A stretch of DNA of 64,000 nt from Pontiella sulfatireligans (GCF_900890705.1 NZ_CAAHFH010000002.1:558001-622000); one strand, 5' to 3'. Shown: positions 9,105 through 18,339, numbered from the stretch's first letter. Made by a program: numbers and translations. Notes: generated by a model from the sequence alone, not told the origin.

Positions 9105-9632
9105 TTTTCCAGACTCCTAATCGGCCTTGTCCTTGAAAAGGGGTCAGTCCTTGAATTCTGACATTTTCTGCATTTCCCCAAACTCCTAAAACCATCCAAA
9201 GAGCCTCTGTTTTTAATCGGCTTTCCCCAATGATTGGCTGAACCCATTTCTCAACTTGTCCCAAACATCAGTTTCTAATCTGACACGTTGAAATCGTTTC
9301 TACGCCTTTTTCCCAAGGGTTGGAAAATAAATCCGCAACTTTTACAAAGATCAGAAAGAATACTCAAGCACTCATGTTTACGATCAACGCGTTGAAACGG
9401 CGCGGAGCGCCTCGTTCAAATCGTTCAAGACGTTCAAGTCGCTCGGAACCCCTCCCTCTGGCCTGTAGGCCCACGGGCCGGAAGCGGGAGGTTCCTCTGT
9501 GGTAAAAAATCTGCGTTTATCCGCGTTCATCTGCGGCAAAAAAACTCCCCGGCACCGCGGCGCGCCCGGCCCTTCGATAAACTTCAGCCATCGTAAACTA
9601 CGGCGAGACGCTCAGGACAGGCGGTCACGCCC
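9105..9632. other. Non-coding stretch, right border of the AT-rich island
   Basis: No supported gene. It holds AAAAGGGGTCAGTCC (about 9135), a CCCAAGGGTTGGAAAA word (about 9311), a run of GTTCAAG/A-CGTTCAAG short direct repeats (about 9413-9440), and a TCTGCG-TTATCCGCGTTCATCTGCGG word (about 9510) of the kind scattered through such genomes. The last 100 bases are GC-rich. Confidence 0.5.
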
Positions 9633-9650
9633 TACCGGTCGAACACGGGA

Positions 9651-9670
9651 AAATTACAGAATGGTAATTC
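9651..9670. promoter_or_regulatory. Palindromic operator upstream of the response regulator
   Basis: AATTACagaatgGTAATT, identical in core to the site at 6631-6650 upstream of the efflux operon. It lies 45 bp before the regulator start, suggesting autoregulation. The second copy suggests co-regulation of the pump. Confidence 0.6.
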
Positions 9671-9714
9671 TGCGGTTCTTGGACGGGCGGCCTGAAGATG
9701 ATAGGTTTCTGTGC

Positions 9715-10395
9715 ATGAATATCCTAGTTGTCGAAGACGAGAAAAAGCTGGCCCAATTCATAGGCAAGGGTCTCGAAGAGCATAGTTTCGCCGTCACCGT
9801 TCTTCATAACGGCGACGATGCCTATGCCTTGGCCTGTGCCGAACCGTTTGACCTGATCGTACTCGACATCATGCTGCCCGGTCGCGATGGACTCAGCATT
9901 CTCAAAAACCTTCGGGCTCGAAAAAACACGGTTCCGGTAATCTTGGTCACCGCGCGTTCCGAGGCGACCGAACGCGTGGAGGGATTGCGGCTGGGTGCGG
10001 ACGACTATATCGCGAAACCGTTCTACATGGATGAGCTGATCGTGCGGGTTCAAACCGTTCTGCGGCGAACCTCGGGCGAGCAGCTCAGTATCCTGCGGGC
10101 GGAAGACCTGAGCGTGAACCTGATGACACGGGAAGTCGCGCGCGGCGGGAAACCGCTGACACTGGCACCCCGGGAATTTGCACTGCTGGAATATCTCATC
10201 CGTTCCCCCGGCCGCGTCTTTACGCGCTCGCAGATACTCGAACACGTTTGGGGCTGCAGTTTTGATCCGGGCACCAACGTGGTGGATGTCTGCGTGCAGC
10301 GCCTACGCTCCAAGATCGATGCGAGGGAAGCCGAATCGTTTATCGGGGCGGTGCGCGGTGTCGGCTATCGATTCCGGAAAATGGAGGTCGGCTGA
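9715..10395 (+). CDS. OmpR-family response regulator (CusR/CopR-like)
   Basis: DNA-binding partner of the sensor kinase that follows. The 226-residue protein starts at MNILVVEDEKK. This start is chosen because the receiver fold begins here; an open frame extends upstream but encodes no domain. The receiver domain has acidic residues E7-D8, phosphoacceptor D51 (LIVLDIMLPGRDG) and K101 (ADDYIAKPF). The C-terminal winged helix has PLTLAPREFALLEYLIRSPGRVFTRSQILEHVWG. The stop overlaps the kinase start (TGATG). Its likely targets are the palindromes at 9651 and 6631, so it probably controls itself and the efflux operon. Confidence 0.9.
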   Translation: MNILVVEDEKKLAQFIGKGLEEHSFAVTVLHNGDDAYALACAEPFDLIVLDIMLPGRDGLSILKNLRARKNTVPVILVTARSEATERVEGLRLGADDYIAKPFYMDELIVRVQTVLRRTSGEQLSILRAEDLSVNLMTREVARGGKPLTLAPREFALLEYLIRSPGRVFTRSQILEHVWGCSFDPGTNVVDVCVQRLRSKIDAREAESFIGAVRGVGYRFRKMEVG

Positions 10396-11894
10396 TGCTG
10401 CGCTCCTTCCGTCTCAAAATTGCTTTTATGACCCTGTGCCTCTCCGGGCTGATGCTGTTGGCCTTTGGATTCTTCGCCGTATCGGCCTTGAACCGGGTGG
10501 CCATCGAACGCATCGACCGCGAATTAATCGCCTTGGCCGACACCCAGGTCCGGAAAGAACAACCACGGGATCATTGGCACCGGTTCGATGCATCGTTCCG
10601 TTCCATGTACGGCATGGATGAATCCAAACAGTTCATTGTCAAAGCAACACTTCAACAGGGTGACGTCCTGCATGCCACAGCGGACTGGCCCCAAGGACTC
10701 TCCACGAACGCCCTCCCGCTTCCGCTCACCTTCGCCAATGTTCAATCCGCTCCACTCGGGCACATTCCCCCGGCAGGGGAAGAACGACTTAATAATAACC
10801 CGCAACCCGCTCCTCGTGAAATGACGCTGATCCACGGGCCGGTTTTTGCGACGTTGACCGGAGCGGACGGCAGTTGGCGCGCCATCACCATGGCCAACGA
10901 GGAGGTGTCGCTCAGCATTGCGATCAATCTGGCGGGACTCCATGTCGAAACCAGCCGCTTCAGAAACACGTTGGTCATTGGGGCTCCGCTAGGACTGCTG
11001 TTGCTGGCAACCGTCGGATGGCTGATCGGACACCTCGCGCTGCGCCCGGTCGATCGAATAGCAAAGACCGCCGAGCAGATGACGGCGCAGCAGTTGGATG
11101 CGCGGATACCGGACAAAAATGCCGACAAGGAACTTCAACGGCTCATCGATGTGATCAACGGCATGCTGGAACGGCTGGATATGAGCTTTCATCAAGCCAC
11201 CCGTTTCAGCGCGGATGCCGCCCACGAACTCAAAACACCGCTCGCCATTTTGCAGGCCCAGATCGAACGTTCGCTGCAGCGGGCCGACGACGAAAGCCTC
11301 GAACAACGCGAATATGCCGAACAGCTGGACGAGGTGCAGCGGCTCAAGATCATTCTACAAAAACTGCTCTTGCTCTCCCGGGCCGATGCGGGCCAACTGC
11401 CGCTCAGTGCCGACGACCTCAATCTTGCGGAACTGGCTCGCGATGCCGCCACTGATATCGAGATTCTGGCTCCAGACAGAACCGTAACCGTTGATGCACC
11501 GACCGAACTGATGGCGCGCGGCGACGCTCATCTAATCAATCAGATCCTTGAAAACCTGATCACCAACGCGGTCAAGTTCGGGGAAGAAGATGGCAGCATC
11601 GTGATAAAAGCCGCCCGACACCATGAAAGCGTCGTCGTAACCGTTGCGAACAGCGGCTCCCCGATTCAGGAACAGGATCAGGAACGAATCTTTGAACGCT
11701 TCTATCGCGTCGATCCGTCCCGCAGCCGCCAAACCGAAGGCACGGGCCTAGGCCTAAGCCTTGCACGCGAAATCGCCCGGGCCCACGGTGGAGATCTCAT
11801 CCTGTTGCAAAGCAGTGATAGTTCGACGAGCTTTTCCCTGACGCTACCCCGACATCTGATACCTATTGAACGTCTCGCATGTGATTTCAATTAA
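10395..11894 (+). CDS. Sensor histidine kinase, heavy-metal sensor type architecture
   Basis: Membrane kinase expected to phosphorylate the preceding regulator. The 499-residue protein has a membrane helix at about 12-31 and a periplasmic sensor region of about 160 residues. A second helix follows at about 194-216, then a HAMP linker (LRPVDRIAKTAEQM). The HisKA box is FSADAAHELKTPLAIL with H277, and the ATPase has N box NQILENLITNAVKF and G box GTGLGLSLAREIARAHGG. The order matches CusS/heavy-metal sensor kinases. The signal cannot be read directly; a metal is an inference from family and operator. Confidence 0.88.
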   Translation: MLRSFRLKIAFMTLCLSGLMLLAFGFFAVSALNRVAIERIDRELIALADTQVRKEQPRDHWHRFDASFRSMYGMDESKQFIVKATLQQGDVLHATADWPQGLSTNALPLPLTFANVQSAPLGHIPPAGEERLNNNPQPAPREMTLIHGPVFATLTGADGSWRAITMANEEVSLSIAINLAGLHVETSRFRNTLVIGAPLGLLLLATVGWLIGHLALRPVDRIAKTAEQMTAQQLDARIPDKNADKELQRLIDVINGMLERLDMSFHQATRFSADAAHELKTPLAILQAQIERSLQRADDESLEQREYAEQLDEVQRLKIILQKLLLLSRADAGQLPLSADDLNLAELARDAATDIEILAPDRTVTVDAPTELMARGDAHLINQILENLITNAVKFGEEDGSIVIKAARHHESVVVTVANSGSPIQEQDQERIFERFYRVDPSRSRQTEGTGLGLSLAREIARAHGGDLILLQSSDSSTSFSLTLPRHLIPIERLACDFN

Positions 11895-12167
11895 CTAATG
11901 CGGCTTCGCAGCAGATTTATGAACCACGAAATACACGAACCACACGAAACAGATTCTCAGGACAGGCTTCGTGTATTTGGTGTATTTCGTGGTTAATCTA
12001 TATGGGCAGAACAGGTTAAGGCTGGGTGCGTAAGGAGCGCAGAATGGTAGGAAGTTAAAACGGAAGTAACTAATGCGACTCCGCAGCAGAGGTTGAATGG
12101 CAACGAATGAATGTAAAGCAACGAATCCAAACCGCTGAAAATTCGTTGTTTTACATTCATTCGTTGC
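11892..12167. repeat. Two hairpin elements, each preceded by a near-identical 24-bp direct repeat
   Basis: A 24-bp word (TAACTAATGCG...CGCAGCAGA, two mismatches) occurs at 11892-11915, overlapping the kinase stop, and at 12067-12090. The first is followed by a long hairpin at 11931-11994 (AACCACGAAATACACGAA paired with its complement). The second is followed by one at 12100-12167 (GCAACGAATGAATGTAAA paired with its complement). The second hairpin is related to the one at 60346-60500. Confidence 0.65.
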
Positions 12168-12308
12168 TGAAAAACCTGCGTTATTGCTTGGAAACAAGCT
12201 TGTAAAGGGTCGGCGTTCCAAGGAACGCATTTTGGATAGAAGTTGGACTGTAAGGAACTAAAGCTGAAGGAGCGTCTGAACCTCCCGCACCAGTTAGTGA
12301 GACAAATT

Positions 12309-12326
12309 CCTTATTAACATATAAGG
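12309..12326. promoter_or_regulatory. Possible Fur/PerR-type operator
   Basis: CCTTATTAACATATAAGG, an inverted repeat of TTAT/ATAA character, lies about 70 bp upstream of the rubredoxin-TPP enzyme gene. A related word TCCTTATTAGGA occurs at 14143-14154 before the rubredoxin-glutamate synthase gene. Both precede genes clustered with a Fur/PerR-family regulator, so I infer an operator; the match to a PerR box is only partial. Confidence 0.35.
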
Positions 12327-12392
12327 ATTTAATTCCTCGCATCTCCCCACCCTCTCCGATATAGGAAGTATTCTTAAACTGGAGAACAAGAG

Positions 12393-14138
12393 ATGGCTTG
12401 GAAATGCAATGTTTGCGGCTATATCCACGAAGGCGACGCCCCGCCCGAAATCTGCCCGGTATGCGGCGTACCCGCCTCTGAATTCACCGAGATCCCTTCC
12501 TCCGAAGAACCTGCCGAAGAATCCGCAGTAGAACAGAACGTCTCTGATGTGATGGTGCAGACCATGATCAACTGGGGCGTGACCCACGTCTTCGGCATGG
12601 TCGGCCACTCCAACCTCGGGCTGGCCGACGCCATCCGCAAACAATGCGAAGCGGGCAAACTGCACTATATCGGCATCCGGCACGAAGGCGCCGCCTCGTT
12701 TGCGGCCTCCGCCTTCGGCAAATTGACGGGCAAGCCCGCCGCCTGCCTGAGTATTGCCGGCCCCGGCGCGACCAATCTGCTGACCGGACTGTGGGATGCC
12801 CGTGTGGACCGGATTCCGATTCTCGCTTTGACCGGCCAGATCGATACGCAGGTGCTCGGCCCCGGCGCGTTTCAAGAAGTGGATCTGGCATCGGCGTTTT
12901 CGAGCGTCGCGTGCTGGAGCCGGACCGTGCTCGACACCAGCAACCATGCCGAACTAATGAACCTCGCTCTAAAGAACGCCATCCTCCAGCGTGACGTCGG
13001 CCATCTCATATTCCCCAACGAGGTGCAGACGCTGCCCGCCCCTGCCCCACAGGCCGGAAGCCCCGAGGGAAGGCTACCCAACCTTGAAACCACTCCCCCG
13101 GCCCAATCCATCGACCAAGCAATGGAGCTGATCAACAAAGCCGATCGCCCAGCGATCATCGTGGGCCACGGCGCAAGGTTCAGGATGTCGGGCATCCTGA
13201 AGCTCGCTAACGAACTGGGTTGCCCGGTCATCACCACCTTCAAGGGCAAGGGACTGATTCCCGACTCCGATCCACTGGGTTGCGGCGTGCTTGGTCGTAG
13301 CGGCACATTGGTTTCGGCGCACTTCATGAACAGCGCCGACCTGCTGGTCGTCTTCGGTGCGTCGTTCTCGCAGCACACGGGCATCAATCCGGACATACCG
13401 ACCATCCAGGTGGATCTCGATCCGATCACGCTCGGCAAATTTCATTCTGTTGCCGTTCCGGTGGTCGGCGAAATCGGCATCACCGCCGAACTGTTTTTGA
13501 AGCGGCTGAAAAACCCCGCCTGCACCGACCGCCGCAAGGAAATCGCCGCAAAGAAAGCCGAATGGACCACGGAAAAGAAGAACCGCGCCGCCAAGCACGA
13601 AGGCCATGGTCTCAACGCCGCCGAGATTTTCGAGGCGCTAAGCGAGCTGATTCCCGAGAACGCGGTAATTGCGGTGGACGTCGGCAACAACACCTATTCG
13701 TTCGGGCGCTACTTCGAGAGCAAGGGACAGCCCGTTTTGATGTCGGGCTATCTCGGTTCGATCGGTTTCGGCTATCCCGCCGCCATGGGCGCCTGGGCCG
13801 CCGCGCCCGACCGCCCCATCGTCGCGCTCACCGGCGACGGCGGATTCGGGCAATACATGGGCGAGCTGTGTACGGCGGTGAAGTACAACATGAACATCAC
13901 CCACATTCTGCTAAACAACCACGAACTAGGAAAAATCAGTACGGAACAGAAAATGGCCGGTATGACCGTTTGGGAAACCGACCTGCATAATCCGAGCTTC
14001 GCCGAATATGCCGATATCTGCGGCGCAAAGGGGTTCCGCGTTGAAAAACTGAACGAGCTGGAAGATGCAGTAAAAGCAGCACTGGCCGTTGAAGGGCCGG
14101 CACTAGTGGAGATCATGAGTGATCCGGAGCTGATTTAG
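12393..14138 (+). CDS. Rubredoxin domain fused to a thiamine-diphosphate enzyme (pyruvate oxidase/acetolactate synthase family)
   Basis: 581 residues. The first 35 form a short rubredoxin-like iron centre (C5-x2-C8 and C21-x2-C24). The rest is a full three-domain ThDP enzyme. It has a PYR domain (VTHVFGMVGHSNLGLADAI, RHEGAASFAASAFGKLTG, GPGATNLLTGL), a central domain, and a PP domain with the cofactor motif GDGGFGQYMGEL...ILLNNHELGKI. The catalytic Glu is the E of RHEGAA. Substrate is unknown, though the family includes pyruvate oxidases and carboligases. The rubredoxin suggests direct electron transfer from the substrate oxidation. RBS GGAGAACAAGAG precedes the ATG. It leads a cluster with rubredoxin-GltS, PerR/Fur and rubrerythrin. 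Confidence 0.85.
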   Translation: MAWKCNVCGYIHEGDAPPEICPVCGVPASEFTEIPSSEEPAEESAVEQNVSDVMVQTMINWGVTHVFGMVGHSNLGLADAIRKQCEAGKLHYIGIRHEGAASFAASAFGKLTGKPAACLSIAGPGATNLLTGLWDARVDRIPILALTGQIDTQVLGPGAFQEVDLASAFSSVACWSRTVLDTSNHAELMNLALKNAILQRDVGHLIFPNEVQTLPAPAPQAGSPEGRLPNLETTPPAQSIDQAMELINKADRPAIIVGHGARFRMSGILKLANELGCPVITTFKGKGLIPDSDPLGCGVLGRSGTLVSAHFMNSADLLVVFGASFSQHTGINPDIPTIQVDLDPITLGKFHSVAVPVVGEIGITAELFLKRLKNPACTDRRKEIAAKKAEWTTEKKNRAAKHEGHGLNAAEIFEALSELIPENAVIAVDVGNNTYSFGRYFESKGQPVLMSGYLGSIGFGYPAAMGAWAAAPDRPIVALTGDGGFGQYMGELCTAVKYNMNITHILLNNHELGKISTEQKMAGMTVWETDLHNPSFAEYADICGAKGFRVEKLNELEDAVKAALAVEGPALVEIMSDPELI

Positions 14139-14241
14139 AATATCCTTATTAGGATTAGATCCTAAGTAGTCAAAATAATGAACAAGGTTTTACAGGCAGG
14201 GTCGATAGAGCTTTAATGAACGACTTCAACGAAGAGAGAAT

Positions 14242-15639
14242 ATGATGAACTATGTATGCAGCGTTTGTGGATATGAGCACAGTCAGGAAGGTGAACTGCC
14301 CGATGACTGGGCCTGCCCGGTCTGCGGCGCAGGAAAAGCACTGTTTGAATGCAAGGGAGATGAACCCGCAGCGGATGACCAGCCCGCCCCGGCTCCCGCA
14401 GCCAAACCGGAAGGGGCCTATCTGGAAACATGGACCCGTCCGTCTGATGACACGGAAGGCTGGATGAAGGACATTCACGAGATGGCTGAAACCGGCCACT
14501 CGATCTATGAACCGATGCGCACCAAACTCCCGGTGGTTTCCTGGAACGATATTCTGGTGAAAGGCGCGCAGCTCTCTACCCTGCCCCTCGCGCACGACGC
14601 AGAGGTTTCGACCCGAACCGTGATTGGCAAAAACACCGGAAAACCCATGGTGCTGGAAACGCCGGTGATGGTTTCGCACATGTCGTACGGCGCCCTTTCG
14701 AAAGAAGCCAAGATGGCGCTGGCGAAGGGCAGCGCCATGGTTGGCGCAGGCATGTGCTCCGGCGAAGGCGGCATCCTGCCTGAAAGTCGCGCATTGGCGC
14801 ATAAATATATTTTCGAATATGTGCCCAACCAATACAGCGTGAATGAAGAAAACCTGAAAAACGCCGACGCCATCGAAATCAAGATTGGCCAATCCGCAAA
14901 ACCCGGCATGGGTGGCCATCTGCCCGGCGACAAAGTTACCGATGAAATCGCCGCCGTGCGCGCCCGCCCGCAAGGCAGGGACATCATCAGCCCCTCCTCG
15001 TTCGACGACATCCAGTGTCCGGAAGAGCTGAGGGCCAAGGTGATCTGGCTGCGCGAAGCTTCCGGCGACCGCCCCGTTGGCATCAAGCTGGCGGCGGGAA
15101 ACATTGAAGCCGATCTGGAGGCCGCGCTGAAAGCCCGCCCGGACTTCATCACGATCGACGGGCGCACCGGCGCGACCGGCTCTGCACCGAAATACATCAA
15201 GGCGGCCACCTCGGTGCCCACCATCTACGCGCTGCACCGCGCACGCAAATATCTCGACGAGCACCAGGCCGGCGACGTGGCACTGATCGTCACCGGCGGC
15301 CTGAGGGTCTCGTCCGATTTCGCCAAAGCGCTGGCCATGGGCGCCGATGCCGTGGCGATTGCCAGCGCCGCAATGATGGCGATCGGCTGCCAGCAATACC
15401 GCATGTGCGGCACCGGCCGCTGCCCCGTTGGCATCACCTCGCAGGATCCCGAACTGCGCGCCCGGCTCGACGTGGACCAATCCGCCGAGCGGCTCGCCAA
15501 CTATCTCCGCGTCTGCACCGAAGAACTGAAGACCTTCGCGCGCATCACCGGACACGACGATGTACACGCGCTCAACCGCGGCGACCTCTTCACCACTAAC
15601 TCCGAAATCTCGAACCATACGGACATTGAACATGCGTGA
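14242..15639 (+). CDS. Rubredoxin domain fused to FMN-binding glutamate synthase-like domain
   Basis: 465 residues. The N-terminal rubredoxin has C6-x2-C9 and C25-x2-C28. From about residue 130 the protein is a GltB-like TIM barrel ([63 protein letters not shown]). A cysteine cluster for an Fe-S centre follows at [14 protein letters not shown]. Amidotransferase domains of full glutamate synthase are absent, as in archaeal-type stand-alone GltS barrels. I infer a rubredoxin-coupled FMN oxidoreductase; whether it makes glutamate is open. The end overlaps the next gene by 8 bp. Confidence 0.85.
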   Translation: MMNYVCSVCGYEHSQEGELPDDWACPVCGAGKALFECKGDEPAADDQPAPAPAAKPEGAYLETWTRPSDDTEGWMKDIHEMAETGHSIYEPMRTKLPVVSWNDILVKGAQLSTLPLAHDAEVSTRTVIGKNTGKPMVLETPVMVSHMSYGALSKEAKMALAKGSAMVGAGMCSGEGGILPESRALAHKYIFEYVPNQYSVNEENLKNADAIEIKIGQSAKPGMGGHLPGDKVTDEIAAVRARPQGRDIISPSSFDDIQCPEELRAKVIWLREASGDRPVGIKLAAGNIEADLEAALKARPDFITIDGRTGATGSAPKYIKAATSVPTIYALHRARKYLDEHQAGDVALIVTGGLRVSSDFAKALAMGADAVAIASAAMMAIGCQQYRMCGTGRCPVGITSQDPELRARLDVDQSAERLANYLRVCTEELKTFARITGHDDVHALNRGDLFTTNSEISNHTDIEHA

Positions 15640-16120
15640 GGAAGAAACGTTCGTAGTTCCGCCTTTAGGCGGCCAGTCCGCAGAGCCGCCTGAAGGCGGA
15701 ACGACGAACCATATCGAGCGCCTCAAACTGGCCTGCCAGAATGCCGGCTTGCGGATGACGCACCAGCGGATGGAAATCTTCCGCGAAGTGGCCCAGACCG
15801 ATGAGCACCCCGATGCGGACACCATTCTCAAGCGCGTGCGCGAACGCATGCCGACCATCTCGCACGACACCGTCTACCGCACGCTTTCCTCGCTAGAGGA
15901 CATGGGCCTGATCAGCCGCGTCGATCCAGTGTGCGGACGCGCCCGCTACGACGCCAACTCCGACGCACACCACCACTTTATCTGCACCGAGTGCGGGTGC
16001 ATTGCCGATGTTTATTTGAACGACGAAATCCCCCTCCCAGAGGGCATTGAAAATCTCGGCCGCGTGGAGTCTCTGCATCTGCAGATTCGCGGCATGTGCC
16101 ATAACTGTAAGAACAACTAA
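15632..16120 (+). CDS. Fur/PerR-family regulator with a REP-derived N-terminal insertion
   Basis: Metal-dependent repressor, probably PerR-like. From the ATG at 15632 it has 162 residues. The winged helix starts at [28 protein letters not shown] and the dimer/zinc domain has [18 protein letters not shown] and CHNCKNN. Residues about 6-26 ([10 protein letters not shown]...EPPEGGTTN) are encoded entirely by a palindromic REP pair (15649-15709) inserted in frame. No start codon exists between the repeat and the helix domain, so the peptide should be part of the protein. Its position upstream of rubrerythrin and after two rubredoxin enzymes supports an oxidative-stress role. Confidence 0.85.
   Translation: MREEETFVVPPLGGQSAEPPEGGTTNHIERLKLACQNAGLRMTHQRMEIFREVAQTDEHPDADTILKRVRERMPTISHDTVYRTLSSLEDMGLISRVDPVCGRARYDANSDAHHHFICTECGCIADVYLNDEIPLPEGIENLGRVESLHLQIRGMCHNCKNN
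15649..15709. repeat. REP pair inside the fur-like gene
   Basis: GTTCGTAGTTCCGCCTTTAG followed by GCGG, a 13-bp spacer, and the near-perfect complement ending GAACGACGAAC. The same bipartite element, in the other orientation, is found at 54058-54172 beside the RAYT transposase. A single arm occurs in the dusB-like gene at 55959-55985. Confidence 0.85.
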
Positions 16121-16135
16121 CCAAGGAGCAATACC

Positions 16136-16711
16136 ATGCCGGACATTAAAGGAACCGAAACTGAAAAGAACCTGATGAAATCATTTGCGGGAGAATCCCA
16201 GGCGCGTATGCGCTACACCTACTTTGCCAGCGCCGCAAAGAAGGAAGGGCTGGTTCAAATTTCTGCCATGTTCGAGAGAACAGCTGATCAGGAAAAAGAA
16301 CACGCAAAGCGTTTCTTCAAACAGCTCGAAGGTGGAATGTGCGAAATCACAGCGACCTTCCCCGCTGGCGTGATTGGCACGACGGCTGAAAACCTGAAAG
16401 GTGCGGCCGATGGAGAAAACGAAGAGTGGACCGAGCTCTATCCGGCGTTTGCAGCAAAAGCTCGTGAAGAAGGTTTCGTAGCCGCTGCTGTGATCTGGGA
16501 AAAAATTTCCATTGCAGAAAAACAGCATGAAAAGCAGTACCGTGATCTGCTGGCCAACCTCGAAGCAGGAAAGGTCTTCAAGAAAGACGGCGTTGTAATC
16601 TGGCAGTGCCGCAACTGCGGTTTCATCCACGAAGCCGAAGAAGCCCCCGGAATGTGCCCGGCCTGCGCACACCCGCAGGCGCACTTCGAAGTGCTCGGCG
16701 AAAACTACTAG
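16136..16711 (+). CDS. rbr: Rubrerythrin
   Basis: Peroxide-reducing di-iron protein of anaerobes and microaerophiles. The 191-residue protein has a ferritin-like domain (GESQARMRYTYFASAAKKEGL, FERTADQEKEHAKRFF, EEGF...EKISIAEKQHEKQY) supplying the Glu/His iron ligands. A C-terminal rubredoxin domain follows (WQCRNCGFIHEAEEAPGMCPACAHPQAHFEVL). Length is the standard 190. A strong RBS AAGGAG lies 8 bp before the ATG and only 15 bp separate it from the Fur/PerR-like gene, so the two are probably cotranscribed. Confidence 0.95.
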   Translation: MPDIKGTETEKNLMKSFAGESQARMRYTYFASAAKKEGLVQISAMFERTADQEKEHAKRFFKQLEGGMCEITATFPAGVIGTTAENLKGAADGENEEWTELYPAFAAKAREEGFVAAAVIWEKISIAEKQHEKQYRDLLANLEAGKVFKKDGVVIWQCRNCGFIHEAEEAPGMCPACAHPQAHFEVLGENY

Positions 16712-16716
16712 GCAGC

Positions 16717-16792
16717 AAGGTAGGGCGCTTTCGCCGAAAGCGCCGCACCCAGGACTGGCGGACGGCTCGGCGAGCCGTCCCTACCTTTTTTA
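16717..16792 (+). terminator. Double hairpin with T-run between convergent genes
   Basis: Two palindromes lie in a row: GCGCTTTCGCCGAAAGCGC (about 16728) and GGACGGCTCGGCGAGCCGTC (16760-16780). They are bracketed by GGTAGGG and CCCTACC, and then a run of T. The second stem plus T-run can end the rubrerythrin transcript. The symmetric bracket suggests a BIME-type REP that doubles as terminator. Confidence 0.65.
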
Positions 16793-17710
16793 CAGCGCCG
16801 CAATGGCTCGTTCGATCAGCGCCTTGGTGAGCATAATGCCTTCGGTCGTACCGGGCTTGCCGCCTTCCCACTCGACGCCGACATAGCCGCGGTAGCCGGA
16901 GTCGGCCACGATCTTCATAATGCGGAAATAGTCGCTCTTTGTTTCGTTGCCTTCGGCATCGAACGCGTGGCTCTTGGCGCTAACGCCTTTGGCGAACGGC
17001 ATGAGTTCCTGTATGCCCTTGTAGCGGTCGTACTGTTCGCCTGTTTTTCTGTTCAGCGTGAAGTTTCCAAAGTCCGGAAGCGTTCCAACCGTTGGAAGAT
17101 CCACCATCTTCATAACGCCGGACAACCACTCGCCGTTGCTGGAGAGGCCTCCATGGTTTTCGACGATGACATTCAGGCCATACGGCTTGGCGGCTTCGGC
17201 GAGTTTGGTTAATCCATCGACCGCGAGCTTTTGCTGTTCCTCAAAGGATCCGGCGCTTTGCGCATTCACACGAATAGAGTGGCAGCCCAGCTGCGCGGCG
17301 GCCGCCAGCCAAGGCTTGTGCTTTTCAACGGTTTCAATTCGCACCTCTTCCTGGGATGCGCCAACCTGGCCGCACCGGTCGCACATGATGAGCAGGCTTT
17401 TAACGCCTTCGCCGTCCGCACGCTTTTTGAGCTCCGCAAAATAGGCGTCGTCGCCCTCTTTGCCGAAGTAGAATGAGTTGACGTATTCAAGGCCGCCGAT
17501 CCCACAGATGTTCTTGGCGTATTTCGCAAAGTCGAGCGGATCTAGGTAGTTGTCAGCTCCAGGCTTGGCACGATGGAATGCGCGGATCGACCACTGCGCG
17601 AGCGAGATTTTGAAACCGGACTTCTTCGGCGTACGTCCGGCGGCCTGAGTACTAAGCGCGCTTCCTGCGGCCGCAGCCGCAGATGCGATGATAAAGCTTT
17701 TACGATTCAT
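16790..17710 (-). CDS. Secreted sugar phosphate isomerase/epimerase-like TIM-barrel protein
   Basis: 306 residues. The first 23 or so residues look like an export signal (MNRKSFIIASAAAAAGSALSTQA). The rest follows the xylose-isomerase-like/hydroxypyruvate isomerase fold: FKISLAQWSIRAFH, the central VIVENHGGLSSNGEW carrying a metal-binding Glu, VGTLPDFGNF, and the C-terminal YVGVEWEGGKPGT. Such exported members are frequent in PVC and Planctomycete genomes and act on sugars, but the substrate is not readable. Stand-alone gene, convergent with rubrerythrin. Confidence 0.8.
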   Translation of the reverse strand: MNRKSFIIASAAAAAGSALSTQAAGRTPKKSGFKISLAQWSIRAFHRAKPGADNYLDPLDFAKYAKNICGIGGLEYVNSFYFGKEGDDAYFAELKKRADGEGVKSLLIMCDRCGQVGASQEEVRIETVEKHKPWLAAAAQLGCHSIRVNAQSAGSFEEQQKLAVDGLTKLAEAAKPYGLNVIVENHGGLSSNGEWLSGVMKMVDLPTVGTLPDFGNFTLNRKTGEQYDRYKGIQELMPFAKGVSAKSHAFDAEGNETKSDYFRIMKIVADSGYRGYVGVEWEGGKPGTTEGIMLTKALIERAIAAL

Positions 17711-17968
17711 GCAGTCTCCTTTTCTTCCATGAGCAATAGGTAGAGAAGGTAACCCAACACGATAAATCCTTCGAGCTTTTTGAAGGATTCACCTCAGCCA
17801 ACCGATGAAGGACAACACGGTCTATCATTTATTTATGTGCAATTATTTGCTCATCTATGACCTATACGGCCATATTGTGTATTTTTCCGCACACTGGACT
17901 TATATTTTTATGCGCACTATATTGCTCTTTTATGTTGCATATCACCAAACATCTGCCATATTAGCCCC

Positions 17969-18322
17969 ATGATGAATCTCGAAAACATGGGAAATGCAGA
18001 GATCCAAAAAGATCTCGGCCGGCGCCTGCAGCGCGAACGGCTGAACCAAAACATCACGCAGGCTGATCTGGCGGAGCGCGCCGGAATCTCCCGGCGGACG
18101 CTGGTGGCAGCTGAAAAAGGCCAAGGCACCACGCTCGAAACGTTCATCTGCATCCTGCGGGCGCTGGGGCGTCTGGGACAGCTCGACCAGTTCCTGCCCG
18201 AGCCGCCCGTCAGCCCGATTGAGCTGGCCAAGCTCAAGGGCAAGGTGCGCCAAAAAGCATCCCGTAAAATCCGCTATCCACTGCCGAGCGATACCGCTTG
18301 GACGTGGAAAGAAGACGAGTAG
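17969..18322 (+). CDS. hipB: HipB-like XRE-family antitoxin/regulator
   Basis: 117 residues with a helix-turn-helix at about 10-70 (LGRRLQRERLNQNITQADLAERAGISRRTLVAAEKGQGTTLETFICILRALGRL). The tail is basic and Pro-rich. It is 17 bp upstream of the HipA-like kinase gene, the usual antitoxin-toxin order. The upstream 150 bases are AT-rich with repeated TGCGCA/TTGCTC-type words that could be operator sites, but I could not define one. Two adjacent ATG codons exist at the start. Confidence 0.82.
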   Translation: MMNLENMGNAEIQKDLGRRLQRERLNQNITQADLAERAGISRRTLVAAEKGQGTTLETFICILRALGRLGQLDQFLPEPPVSPIELAKLKGKVRQKASRKIRYPLPSDTAWTWKEDE

Positions 18323-18339
18323 AAACAAAAGGAAACAAC

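Noticed and set aside
9320..9505. Small basic protein gene
   Set aside because: The frame is built from GTTCAAG-type simple repeats and has no RBS or recognisable domain.
14170..15870. Long minus-strand open frame opposite the rubredoxin-GltS gene
   Set aside because: It is a shadow of the high-GC coding strand. The plus-strand gene has clear motifs and an RBS.
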